A DNA stretch of 7,586 nt, taken from an uncultured Paenibacillaceae bacterium. Lineage in GTDB: Bacteria; Bacillota; Bacilli; Paenibacillales; CALAME01. The notes beneath the pieces were generated by a model. The model ran no database searches and was not told the DNA's origin. It worked only from the letters and a program-made list of their open reading frames with translations. The position numbers and the translations under genes were made by a program. The stretch is taken from positions 1 to 7,586 of the forward strand of contig CALKAN010000447.1 of the NCBI GenBank assembly GCA_937983035.1, written 5' to 3'. This document shows, one piece after another, positions 1-6,271 of the stretch (positions are counted from its first letter, which is position 1; every line of letters starts with the position of its first letter).

Positions 1-520
1 TTAAATCAAGAATCGGTTCATCATCAGCAATGCCGACGCTGACCGATGCCAAAAAGTCATTGACTGGAAAAACAGGAAACTTATCTGCCATCTTAGCCGC
101 CGCAATCGTCAGCGCAACAAACGCTCCGGTAACCGAAGTCGTTCTCGTGCCGCCATCAGCTTGAAGCACATCGCAATCGAGCGTAATGGTCCGTTCTCCC
201 AATGCTTTAAAATCGATGACAGACCGCAGCGCCCTGCCGATCAGCCGCTGAATCTCCATCGTGCGGCCCCCTAATTTGCCTCTGGCGGATTCTCTTACGT
301 TTCTGGATTGGGTGGCGCGAGGGAGCATCGAATATTCCGCAGTTACCCAGCCTTTGCCTTGGCCTTTCAAAAATGGAGGGACCCGATCTTCAACAGTAGC
401 CGTGCAAAGCACTTTCGTGTCCCCCATTTCGATCAGCACAGATCCTTCCGCATATTTATTCACATCCACTGTCATCTTCACTGGTCTTAATTCATTATTG
501 CTTCTGCCGTCTGTCCTCAA
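1..520 (-). CDS. rph: Ribonuclease PH, 5' part (C-terminus beyond left edge)
   Basis: Phosphorolytic 3'-to-5' exoribonuclease that trims tRNA 3' ends in the cytoplasm using phosphate. I translated 173 residues from the minus strand. They start MRTDGRSNNELRPV and carry the family blocks GGRTMEIQRLIGRALR (residues 84-99) and the phosphate-site GGTRT (123-127), which is a near-textbook RNase PH. Family members are about 240-255 residues, so roughly the last third is missing. The window ends just before the expected metal/catalytic aspartates (about 178 and 184 in the family), so activity cannot be judged. The start is TTG at 518-520, preceded by AGGAGGA at 527-533 with a 6-nt gap; no ATG fits the conserved N-terminus. 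It lies downstream of gerM on the same strand, as in B. subtilis, but has its own promoter candidate behind the gerM terminator. No frameshift seen. Confidence 0.97.
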   Translation of the reverse strand, partial: MRTDGRSNNELRPVKMTVDVNKYAEGSVLIEMGDTKVLCTATVEDRVPPFLKGQGKGWVTAEYSMLPRATQSRNVRESARGKLGGRTMEIQRLIGRALRSVIDFKALGERTITLDCDVLQADGGTRTTSVTGAFVALTIAAAKMADKFPVFPVNDFLASVSVGIADDEPILDL

Positions 521-560
521 TCGTTCTCCTCCTACCGTTCACTGCTAATGTGCAAACATT

Positions 561-588
561 ATTTTACTTCACAAATAAAAAGTTTCAA
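561..588 (-). promoter_or_regulatory. Candidate sigma-A promoter for rph
   Basis: Read on the minus strand, a -35 TTGAAA (583-588) and a -10 TAAAAT (561-566) are separated by 16 nt. Each matches five of six consensus positions. The predicted transcript start, near 554, leaves a leader of about 34 nt that contains the AGGAGGA site of rph. It sits directly after the gerM terminator, so rph would be transcribed independently of the sporulation gene, as expected for a housekeeping RNase. Confidence 0.5.
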
Positions 589-602
589 AGCCATTGTACC
601 AA

Positions 603-639
603 ACTGACAAAAACAAGAAAAGCTCCCGTGCGGAGCTTT
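603..639 (-). terminator. Rho-independent terminator of gerM
   Basis: An 8-bp perfect stem, AAAGCTCC (619-626) with GGAGCTTT (632-639), closes a 5-nt loop. On the minus strand it is followed by a T-rich tail (TTCTTGTTTTT, about 608-618). It starts 18 nt after the gerM stop codon, so it would end the gerM transcript before rph. Confidence 0.8.
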
Positions 640-656
640 ACTTCGATCGCAAAATT

Positions 657-1682
657 TTACATGCTGATTTCATTGACATGGACAGGTCTGGTTACCGGCT
701 GATCATAAGATTTGCCTTCCACTAAAATTTGCACCTGCGTATCTGCCGGCAAATGATCCGTCAATGAAAGCACGACGGTTTGAACAGCTTCCATCGGTGC
801 TGCGTCATTCGTGCCCGTAAACTCTTTGCTGAAATTAATCGTCACCAGCCCTTCTTTCTCTTCCAAGCTCAGCACTTCCACATGCTCGTCGATGACCGGC
901 ATCAGTCCTGTCATCGCGGAAGGACCTTTAATGAGCTGTTCCAATAATGCCATCGTTTTGTTGTCCGATCTTTCAACCAGGCGCGTGACCGGAACATAAT
1001 ACGGCTGCTGGCTGCTCGTGCGGTTCAAATAATATACCGTTACAGGCATGGATGCCGTAGGCCGAGCCGTTCCTAAACTTTCCAGATTGATGCCCATGGA
1101 ACGAGTCAACGGAACATCCAGCGGCGTGCCGTTCGCAGGCATCTCCGTCAAAGATCTGCCTTCGACGCGAATAACGACTTGATCAATCGTTGGAAATCCG
1201 GTCAAAGCCCATGTGACAGCTTCCAGGATGCGCCGCTCATCAGCAGGGTCATATTCCAGAAATTGTTTAGAAAAGTCAACCGTGGCTAATCCTTTGTTAA
1301 TGTCCATGCCCAGCACTTCCGTTCCTTGCGGAAGCAAGCCTGTAAATCCTGCCGGCAGTTGAGCTTCGCCCGGACCGCCTTGCGTCATGTAATGCAGCAT
1401 TTCTTTCGCCGGCGATTCCGTATCCGGAAAACTCATCTTCACAGGCACAACGTAACCGTTAGGATCTTTAAAATACATCGACAACGATATGCTCGGTCCG
1501 GCGGCAGCCGTCTGAATGATCTCTTCCCAAACGCTCTTGTCCATCGATTCGACCGCGATGTCTTCCGGGGGTTCGATCGCCGGCTGCAGTGCCTCTTTGC
1601 CTCCGAAAAGGGAACAACCGGTTGAAATGAGGAGCGCCAGCAAAACGATGGTCAACCAATGAATCCGGTTGTATAAACGCAT
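657..1682 (-). CDS. gerM: GerM-like sporulation lipoprotein with two GerMN domains
   Basis: GerM is a membrane-anchored protein. In B. subtilis it helps assemble the SpoIIIA-SpoIIQ channel between mother cell and forespore, and it also affects germination. The 341-residue product has a lipoprotein signal (basic MRLYNR, hydrophobic 8-19, ending STGC with Cys23 as the likely lipidated residue; Ser at -3 is slightly off the usual lipobox). Two GerMN-type repeats follow, at about residues 88-180 and 240-325. The internal repeat is visible: EVLGMDINKGLATVDFSKQF (122-141) against EVLSLEEKEGLVTINFSKEF (269-288). The ATG at 1680-1682 has a strong AAGGAGG site (1690-1696) 7 nt upstream. It lies between gerE and rph on the same strand, as in B. 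subtilis, although racE and ysmB of that locus are absent here. A terminator follows directly and a sigma-E-like promoter precedes it. Confidence 0.93.
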   Translation of the reverse strand: MRLYNRIHWLTIVLLALLISTGCSLFGGKEALQPAIEPPEDIAVESMDKSVWEEIIQTAAAGPSISLSMYFKDPNGYVVPVKMSFPDTESPAKEMLHYMTQGGPGEAQLPAGFTGLLPQGTEVLGMDINKGLATVDFSKQFLEYDPADERRILEAVTWALTGFPTIDQVVIRVEGRSLTEMPANGTPLDVPLTRSMGINLESLGTARPTASMPVTVYYLNRTSSQQPYYVPVTRLVERSDNKTMALLEQLIKGPSAMTGLMPVIDEHVEVLSLEEKEGLVTINFSKEFTGTNDAAPMEAVQTVVLSLTDHLPADTQVQILVEGKSYDQPVTRPVHVNEISM

Positions 1683-1708
1683 ACTCTTACCTCCTTGTCA
1701 GTTTTGTA

Positions 1709-1737
1709 CTAATATGTATACGAGCCCTGACATATTT
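1709..1737 (-). promoter_or_regulatory. Candidate sigma-E promoter for gerM
   Basis: On the minus strand, AAATATG (1731-1737) lies exactly 14 nt before CATATTAG (1709-1716). The sigma-E pattern is roughly KMATATT-N14-CATACANT, so the -35 matches five of seven positions and the -10 keeps CATA but departs afterwards. The predicted start, near 1702, sits about 20 nt before the ATG with the AAGGAGG site between. Known mother-cell expression of gerM makes this plausible; the -10 is imperfect. Confidence 0.4.
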
Positions 1738-1791
1738 TATAACTACTTTTTACTGTTTTGGATACACTACAAAAAGTGAGGTGGACTACAA

Positions 1792-2301
1792 ATGACGATG
1801 GAATACAGTGCATCAACCAATATGACGGAATACACGATCACATGGCTGGAAAAAAGAGGCGTGAGCATTCGAGACATCTCCGATTTGGTCATGTTTTTGC
1901 AGAAAGATTATTTTGAACATTTGACGATCGAAGAATGCGAATATCATGTGCGCAAAGTGCTGAGCAAACGCGAAGTGCAAAACGCAGTATTGACAGGCAT
2001 TCAGCTTGACATGCTGGCAGAGGAAGGAAAAGCGATCGAACCGCTTCAGCAGATGATTGAGTCTGACGAGGGGCTGTACGGCTGTGACGAAGCGCTCGCA
2101 TTTTCAATCGTTAATGTGTATGGCAGCATCGGGATGACGAACTTCGGTTACGTTGACAAACTGAAGCCAGGCATTTTGAAACATTTGAACGATCACTCAA
2201 AAGGACATTTGCATACGTTCTTGGACGATATCGTAGGAGCAATCGCTGCTTCGGCCAGCAGCCGGTTGGCCCATTCCGTCAACGAAGAAGAAGAAGATTA
2301 A
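1792..2301 (+). CDS. PgpA-domain protein, soluble YutG type
   Basis: This 169-residue protein resembles B. subtilis YutG, annotated as phosphatidylglycerophosphatase A-like. PgpA enzymes remove the phosphate from phosphatidylglycerophosphate to give phosphatidylglycerol. Family-typical blocks are RDISDLVMFLQ (27-37), KREVQNAVLTGIQLD (59-73), NVYGSIGMTNFGYVDKLKPG (108-127) and FLDDIVGAIAAS (143-154) with its paired aspartates and following glycine. Unlike membrane-embedded E. coli PgpA I see no transmembrane helix, so true lipid phosphatase activity is uncertain. The tail is strongly acidic (NEEEED). The start is the ATG at 1792 because GTGAGGTGG (1776-1784) lies 7 nt upstream; the second in-frame ATG (1798) would be too far. 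It is the only plus-strand gene in the left half, inserted between gerE and gerM, and divergent from gerM. No clear sigma-A promoter was found before it. Confidence 0.85.
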   Translation: MTMEYSASTNMTEYTITWLEKRGVSIRDISDLVMFLQKDYFEHLTIEECEYHVRKVLSKREVQNAVLTGIQLDMLAEEGKAIEPLQQMIESDEGLYGCDEALAFSIVNVYGSIGMTNFGYVDKLKPGILKHLNDHSKGHLHTFLDDIVGAIAASASSRLAHSVNEEEED

Positions 2302-2304
2302 AAA

Positions 2305-2342
2305 AAAGCTAAAAACCTTCTTTTTGAATCAAAAAGAAGGTT
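2305..2342. terminator. Hairpin terminator between convergent yutG-like gene and gerE
   Basis: A 12-bp perfect stem, AACCTTCTTTTT (2314-2325) with AAAAAGAAGGTT (2331-2342), closes the loop GAATC. On the minus strand it is followed by TTTAGC and a run of Ts, so it is a good terminator for gerE, whose stop codon lies 14 nt before it. For the plus-strand gene ending at 2301 the hairpin is correctly placed, but the tail (cttgcaat) has no T run beyond the stem, so termination in that direction is probably weaker. Confidence 0.8.
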
Positions 2343-2355
2343 CTTGCAATAAGAA

Positions 2356-2580
2356 TTAAATTTGCAATTCTTCCAGTCTAATGAGCTCCACAACCGCTTG
2401 TGACCTTCCTTTTACGTTTAATTTTTGCATCACATTCGATATATGGTTGCGGACAGTCTTTTCACTGATGAATAATTGAGCTGCGATTTCTTTGGTCGTT
2501 TTGTCCTGCACTAATAGCTCAAACACTTCCCGTTCCCGATTCGTTAATATGAATTTACTTTTTCGGTTGCCACCCTTCAA
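2356..2580 (-). CDS. gerE: GerE, late mother-cell transcription factor
   Basis: GerE is a small LuxR/FixJ-type DNA-binding protein that acts with sigma-K in the mother cell to switch on or off spore coat genes. The 74-residue product has the same length as B. subtilis GerE and, from memory, very similar sequence, for example LTNREREVFELLVQDKTTKE (12-31). The helix-turn-helix spans about residues 27-54, with recognition helix SEKTVRNHISNVMQKL, followed by VKGRSQAVVEL (56-66). It has no receiver domain, as is normal for GerE. The start is TTG at 2578-2580, with AAGGAGG (2590-2596) 9 nt upstream; no in-frame ATG is available. A close sigma-K-type promoter precedes it. Upstream on the same strand is a YhcN-like lipoprotein gene with no visible terminator, so some read-through is possible. 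Confidence 0.97.
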   Translation of the reverse strand: MKGGNRKSKFILTNREREVFELLVQDKTTKEIAAQLFISEKTVRNHISNVMQKLNVKGRSQAVVELIRLEELQI

Positions 2581-2639
2581 AATGCCACCCCTCCTTGTTT
2601 GGGCCAGATATTTACAAGGTGTAGGGATACAGTCAAATA

Positions 2640-2668
2640 TAGTTTATGAAGGGTGGCTGGAAGTGGTG
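2640..2668 (-). promoter_or_regulatory. Sigma-K-type promoter of gerE
   Basis: On the minus strand, CACC (2665-2668), a 16-nt spacer and CATAAACTA (2640-2648) match the sigma-K pattern mACm-N16/17-CATAnnnTA at every fixed position. The start site would be near 2633, giving a leader of about 50 nt with AAGGAGG near its end. B. subtilis gerE is known to be sigma-K transcribed, which supports the call. Confidence 0.75.
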
Positions 2669-2726
2669 CGGTTGAACGACAAAATGGGCTGTTCGCCGAT
2701 TATCTGTTCATTGAGCGATTTGGATT

Positions 2727-3458
2727 TTACGGACGGTTCATTTGATCCCGCTGCAGACCAGCATGGCTTCCTGCTTCTTGCGGGAACAACCGCTGAACCA
2801 TCGTATTGAATTCTTCAATTAATCCTTCGATCGGCTCGCCTTCATCTATTTTTGAAACATAGTTTTGCACCCTGCTGAGAAAATCAGGGCTGGCCGAAAC
2901 ATACACATTGCGCAATTCAGGTTTTAGTGATTTCACTTTATCTCCAATTCGATTTTTCATCGCCTGCGTTAATCCATCCCGCATCATATGATATTCGCCG
3001 AATTGCAAATCTGTTCCATGTCTGGATCCTTCAGACGTTCCCTTGACAGAACTGCGATTTTGCCGGCCCAGATCCATTCCCAATTGTCCTTTTCTTCCAT
3101 AATCTTCATCCTCGTCAATGATGACTGCTACATAAGCATTGCGGTCAGTCAGCAATACATAGGCGCTCTCCACTCCGTTGATCGCCGCGACTTGTTCCGC
3201 AATTTCTTGACTCGACTCTAATCTTGAATTGTTATGATCTCCATTTGCCAAATTAGAGCCGCGATTCATCGCTCGATCTTGGAAGCGGTCATTGCGGAAT
3301 TGACCGAGCGTGTCCCCGCCTGTGCGCGCTCTGTTCATCCCAACGCTGCCGTCATTGTTGTCTTGTCCTGTTGTCCCATTATTCGCATTGCAAGCTGCTA
3401 AAACGGAAAAAGCCATGAAAATGCTGATCAATGCGGCCCAATATTTCATCTGCTTCAT
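2727..3458 (-). CDS. YhcN/YlaJ-family sporulation lipoprotein
   Basis: Probable spore membrane or coat-associated lipoprotein of the YhcN/YlaJ family; YhcN is an abundant B. subtilis spore protein of unknown mechanism. The 243-residue product has a clear lipoprotein signal (MKQMKYW, hydrophobic 8-19, lipobox LAAC with Cys23). A low-complexity Asn/Gly/Arg-rich linker (about 24-80) follows. The conserved core is in two parts: IAEQVAAINGVESAYVLLTD (86-105) with an adjoining strand AYVAVIID (108-115), and about 158-226, including VKSLKPELRNVYVSASPDF (175-193). A polar stretch (116-155) splits the core. The ATG at 3456-3458 has GAAAGGAG (3468-3475) 9 nt upstream. It lies upstream of gerE on the same strand, with about 146 nt between them and no terminator seen. 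I found no convincing sigma-G or sigma-F promoter in its upstream region. Exact subfamily (YhcN or YlaJ) is not resolved. Confidence 0.87.
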   Translation of the reverse strand: MKQMKYWAALISIFMAFSVLAACNANNGTTGQDNNDGSVGMNRARTGGDTLGQFRNDRFQDRAMNRGSNLANGDHNNSRLESSQEIAEQVAAINGVESAYVLLTDRNAYVAVIIDEDEDYGRKGQLGMDLGRQNRSSVKGTSEGSRHGTDLQFGEYHMMRDGLTQAMKNRIGDKVKSLKPELRNVYVSASPDFLSRVQNYVSKIDEGEPIEGLIEEFNTMVQRLFPQEAGSHAGLQRDQMNRP

Positions 3459-3602
3459 GCATGCAAACTCCTTTCTTTATTTTATTTCAAATTTCGATTA
3501 TTAGCTTGTTCCCCGGACAAACATTTATGCTTGCGCTTTTTTGGAAATCGAAATCTTTTAAATGTTTTGGTTTGTTATACCTTCCGCCGTTCCTTGAAAA
3601 TT

Positions 3603-3611
3603 CATAGAATA
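3603..3611 (+). promoter_or_regulatory. Possible sigma-K -10 element before sulfotransferase operon
   Basis: CATAGAATA fits the sigma-K -10 pattern CATAnnnTA at all fixed positions and lies 31 nt before the chosen ATG, a good distance for a short leader. The matching -35 is poor: 16 nt upstream the sequence is TCCG rather than mACm. An overlapping sigma-A alternative (TATAAT at 3613-3618 with TTGAAA at 3594-3599) has a spacer of only 13 nt, which is too short. This is a weak call in AT-rich DNA. Confidence 0.25.
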
Positions 3612-3642
3612 ATATAATTCAAACGATTTGGGAGTGATGATC

Positions 3643-4386
3643 ATGACGAATCACAAGCCGCTGCCGCCGTTTCTATTAAATTCCGTTCCAAAAAGCGGCA
3701 CTCACCTCATGACGCAAATTTTGCTTGGCATTCCTCATTTGAGCTTTTCTCTTAAACTTCAAAACTATGCTTCTCACTTGGATGAATCATTTTTAAAAAA
3801 ATTAAATCCTGACCAATTTGCCAGAGGCCACATTTTCTATGAAAAATCTCAAGAAGCGCTGCTTCGAACATTCAATATGAAACAAATTTTCGTATACCGA
3901 GATCCGCGGGATATCATCGTGTCGCTGGCGTATTATGTAGATAAAGTCCGAGACAAAGATCTTTATCCGATTTTGGGCGGACGGCCAAAAAAAGAACAAT
4001 ATTTGATCGCCATACTCGGCGTAAACAACAAAAACTTCAAATACAACAACATTGCACAAAGAGTCAACAGGTACACGGGATGGATCGGAAAGAAAAATGT
4101 GCTCTCCGTTAAATACGAAGATTTGGTCTATTCAAAACAATCGTTTTCTGCTGCAGCCCAGTCAATCGTAAACTTTTTATATCGAGAGTCAGAGCCGCCG
4201 AAGCCGAAGCATGAAATCATTGAATCCATGCATCGGAGCATTAATCCCGATAAATCTCCAACGTTTCGAAGAGGCAAAATCGGGGATTGGCGGCATGAAT
4301 TTGACAACGAAGTAAAAGAAGCGTTCAAGCTCGTTGGAGGAGATCTTCTCATTCAATTAGGCTATGAAACGGATAAAAATTGGTAG
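3643..4386 (+). CDS. PAPS-dependent sulfotransferase (copy 1)
   Basis: Transfers a sulfuryl group from 3'-phosphoadenosine 5'-phosphosulfate (PAPS) to an unknown acceptor, probably a hydroxyl of a glycan, lipid or small molecule. The 247-residue protein shows the Sulfotransfer_1 landmarks in order: the 5'-phosphosulfate loop VPKSGTHLM (15-23), GHIFY (62-66) with His63 as candidate catalytic base, the 3'-phosphate site YRDPRDIIVSLAYY (85-98) with Arg86 and Ser94 spaced 8 apart as in cytosolic sulfotransferases, and the C-terminal RRGKIGDWRHEF (209-220). No signal peptide or membrane segment, so it acts in the cytoplasm. ATG 3643 is preferred because GGGAG (3630-3634) lies 8 nt upstream; a TTG at 3628 is in frame but overlaps that site. 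The cysC ribosome binding site overlaps its TAG stop, which points to coupled translation. The DNA looks more AT-rich than the core genes to the left. Paralog of the gene at 6272-7060. Confidence 0.93.
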   Translation: MTNHKPLPPFLLNSVPKSGTHLMTQILLGIPHLSFSLKLQNYASHLDESFLKKLNPDQFARGHIFYEKSQEALLRTFNMKQIFVYRDPRDIIVSLAYYVDKVRDKDLYPILGGRPKKEQYLIAILGVNNKNFKYNNIAQRVNRYTGWIGKKNVLSVKYEDLVYSKQSFSAAAQSIVNFLYRESEPPKPKHEIIESMHRSINPDKSPTFRRGKIGDWRHEFDNEVKEAFKLVGGDLLIQLGYETDKNW

Positions 4387-4397
4387 GAGGGACAGCC

Positions 4398-4928
4398 ATG
4401 CAAAAAGGGATTGCTTTATGGTTTACGGGTCTTTCAGGCGCCGGCAAAACTACGATCAGCCGCATCGTCGAAAAAAAATTGAAAACACTCGGCTTTCGCG
4501 TTCAGTCGCTGGACGGCGATGAAGTTCGCCGACACCTTGCCTTCGATCTCGGATTCAGCTATGAAGATCGAATGACGAATATTCGCAGGGCCGCATTCGT
4601 GGCAAAATTGCTGACCGAACATCAAATCATCGTGCTGGCTTCATTTATTACTCCTTACCAAGAAATGCGCGACTATTGCCGCAAACAAATCGGTTCCTAC
4701 GCAGAAATATACGTCAAATGCTCGCTCGAAGAATGCATTCGCCGAGATGTTAAAGGCTTGTACAAGCAAGCGCTGGCCGGAAAAATTAAACATTTTACCG
4801 GAATTTCTGATCCATTTGAAGAACCGAAGCATCCAGATCTGATATTGCATTCTGATCAAACTGAACCAGAGGACTGCGCGGATGAAGTGATCCATTTTTT
4901 GAAAAAACATCAATATATTCAATATTAA
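4398..4928 (+). CDS. cysC: Adenylylsulfate (APS) kinase
   Basis: Phosphorylates adenosine 5'-phosphosulfate with ATP to make PAPS, the donor used by the sulfotransferase just upstream. The 176-residue product has the P-loop GLSGAGKTT (11-19), LDGDEVRRHL (38-47), FSYEDRMTNIRR (53-64), SFITPYQEMRD (82-92) and RDVKGLYKQALAGKIKHFTG (116-135), all in the usual order and at the usual family length. In the loop usually written FISPxR, where E. coli carries the phosphorylatable Ser109, this protein has Thr85. The start is ATG 4398, with AGGAGG (4385-4390) 7 nt upstream; that site overlaps the upstream stop codon, and the gap between genes is 11 nt. No ATP sulfurylase is present in the window, so APS must come from elsewhere. 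Pairing with a sulfotransferase favours a role in sulfation over assimilatory sulfate reduction. Confidence 0.95.
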   Translation: MQKGIALWFTGLSGAGKTTISRIVEKKLKTLGFRVQSLDGDEVRRHLAFDLGFSYEDRMTNIRRAAFVAKLLTEHQIIVLASFITPYQEMRDYCRKQIGSYAEIYVKCSLEECIRRDVKGLYKQALAGKIKHFTGISDPFEEPKHPDLILHSDQTEPEDCADEVIHFLKKHQYIQY

Positions 4929-5057
4929 TGGGGAGATTGATTGGTTCCGCCGTTCAATGGTTGTCATATTGTGATCATATAAACGAAATTCCATCTAAAT
5001 AAACAATCAGGTGCGTCTTAGCGATGATGGATTTCATTGAATGGAAAGGAAGCTGCC

Positions 5058-6140
5058 ATGAAAATTTTGTCCGTTTTTTATATTCCCAGCGGAGGCGTTG
5101 AAACGCTCGTCCGTCAGCGAAGCAAATCATTAAAAAGCAAAGGAATCGTCAGTCACTTTCTTTACTATCGGCCCGGTGCAGGCACCCAAAACAGCGAAGA
5201 TCCCACTTTCGTTTCCAATCATAATCCTTCCATCAAAAGATTAATTCAGCGTGAACAATACGATGTCATCATTGTCAATTCAGACTTTACTTTTTTGCCG
5301 AGAGCAAGAAATTTAGGATTTCAGGGAAAACTGATCTATGAAGTGCAAGGACTCGGATCTTTCCGCCAAGCAGAAGCAACGTTAAGCGCTGCAAAACCGT
5401 ATGTGGACGCATATGTTGATGCCGTTCTCATGCCCAAAACGCCGCATCTCATTGAACTCGTCCATCATTACTTCCCTTCCAAACCAACATTCAGTTTCCA
5501 TAACTGTTTAGATACAAAGCAATTTGCTTATGTTCATCATCTAAGTCCGGAAAAACACTCGATTATCGGCTGGGTAGGAAGGTTGGAAGAAAACAAAAAT
5601 TGGAGATTGTTTTTAGATATTTGCGCAGGGCTTGTCCGTTTCAGCCCACAGTTGAAATTTTGGATATTCACAGACGATTCTCTAAACAGCGCAGCCGAAA
5701 AAGCAGCTTTTCATCAAAAAGCGCAGCAGCTTCAGCTGCTCAATCGCATCACTGTCTACTCCAACGTGCCGCATCGCAAAATGCCCGTTTATTATTCGAG
5801 GATCGGCAATTCCGGCGGGTTTCTGCTGTCCACTTCCAACGTTGAAGGATTCGGCTATGCCATCATCGAAGCAATGGCATGCTTGTGCCCGTTTATATGT
5901 TCAGATTCCGACGGCGTAAAGAGCTTTGTGTTTCACAATAAAACCGGTAAACTTTTTCCGCGAAACAACGCGCAGCAAGCGATTCAAGAAGCGATTGCAT
6001 TATTTTCAAATCCGGATTTAAAACAAAACATCCGCTTAAACGGCCAAAAATATATTCAAGATCATTTTTCGTTGGAAGCCTATGCCGAAAACTTTGCAAA
6101 TATGCTGAAGGCCCTCGGTTTTACCATGCCGCAGCCATAA
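5058..6140 (+). CDS. GT4-type glycosyltransferase (GT-B fold)
   Basis: Predicted retaining glycosyltransferase that moves a sugar from an activated nucleotide sugar onto a glycan or lipid acceptor at the cytoplasmic side. The 360-residue protein has two Rossmann-like halves. The N-terminal half begins MKILSVFYIPSGGVETLV, with the glycine-rich loop. The C-terminal half begins around HSIIGWVGRLEENKNWRLFL (167-186) and carries the family EX7E element EGFGYAIIE (Glu263 and Glu271), followed by DGVKSFVFHNKTGKLFP (285-301), which lines the donor site. No transmembrane helix is obvious. ATG 5058 has AAGGAAG (5046-5052) 5 nt upstream; a TTG at 5037 is in frame but lacks a site. It lies 129 nt after cysC on the same strand with no clear terminator or promoter between, so it may share that transcript. 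Donor and acceptor cannot be read from the sequence. Confidence 0.9.
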   Translation: MKILSVFYIPSGGVETLVRQRSKSLKSKGIVSHFLYYRPGAGTQNSEDPTFVSNHNPSIKRLIQREQYDVIIVNSDFTFLPRARNLGFQGKLIYEVQGLGSFRQAEATLSAAKPYVDAYVDAVLMPKTPHLIELVHHYFPSKPTFSFHNCLDTKQFAYVHHLSPEKHSIIGWVGRLEENKNWRLFLDICAGLVRFSPQLKFWIFTDDSLNSAAEKAAFHQKAQQLQLLNRITVYSNVPHRKMPVYYSRIGNSGGFLLSTSNVEGFGYAIIEAMACLCPFICSDSDGVKSFVFHNKTGKLFPRNNAQQAIQEAIALFSNPDLKQNIRLNGQKYIQDHFSLEAYAENFANMLKALGFTMPQP

Positions 6141-6151
6141 ATGATTCGCAC

Positions 6152-6267
6152 AAAAAAAGCTGCCGCTCGTCAGCTTCAGTGATATGCTCCTCTCAATGCA
6201 GACACCTGAAATCATCAGGACTGCTTTTGAAGGGAACATATGAAAGCTGACTGCGGCAGCTTTTTTA
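6152..6267. terminator. Long imperfect hairpin, bidirectional terminator between convergent operons
   Basis: The outer stem is 14 bp, AAAAAAGCTGCCGC (6153-6166) with GCGGCAGCTTTTTT (6253-6266), and gives a T run at the 3' side on either strand. Further inward, TCAGCTT (6170-6176) pairs with AAGCTGA (6244-6250), ATATG (6182-6186) with CATAT (6237-6241), TCCTCTCAA (6188-6196) with TTGAAGGGA (6227-6235; one wobble, one mismatch), GCAG (6198-6201) with CTGC (6221-6224), and CCTGA (6205-6209) with TCAGG (6215-6219). It fills almost the whole gap between the glycosyltransferase stop (6140) and the second sulfotransferase stop (6272). Termination is likely; the unusual arm length suggests it may also be a mobile palindrome or a structured RNA. 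Confidence 0.85.
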
Positions 6268-6271
6268 TCTT

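Noticed and set aside
261..548. Plus-strand open frame of 95 codons at the left end.
   Set aside because: It lies antisense to rph, whose minus-strand translation is an unmistakable RNase PH with its own ribosome binding site.
1734..1768. Sigma-A promoter for the yutG-like gene using TATAAC or TACACT as -10.
   Set aside because: No acceptable -35 lies 16-18 nt upstream of either element.
2492..2809. Plus-strand open frame of 105 codons.
   Set aside because: It is antisense to the gerE start, the gerE promoter and the end of the YhcN-like gene; no ribosome binding site or recognisable domain.
4966..4980. Near-palindrome ATATTGTGATCATAT between cysC and the glycosyltransferase, considered as operator or promoter.
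   Set aside because: The central bases do not pair well, and no -35/-10 pair with normal spacing for sigma-A, sigma-E or sigma-K could be fitted around it.
4641..4994. Minus-strand open frame of 117 codons opposite cysC.
   Set aside because: cysC on the plus strand shows every family motif; the antisense frame has no domain and no site for ribosome binding.
6152..6267. Riboswitch or T-box in the structured gap.
   Set aside because: It lies downstream of both convergent genes rather than in a leader, and shows no T-box or known aptamer landmark that I can recognise.
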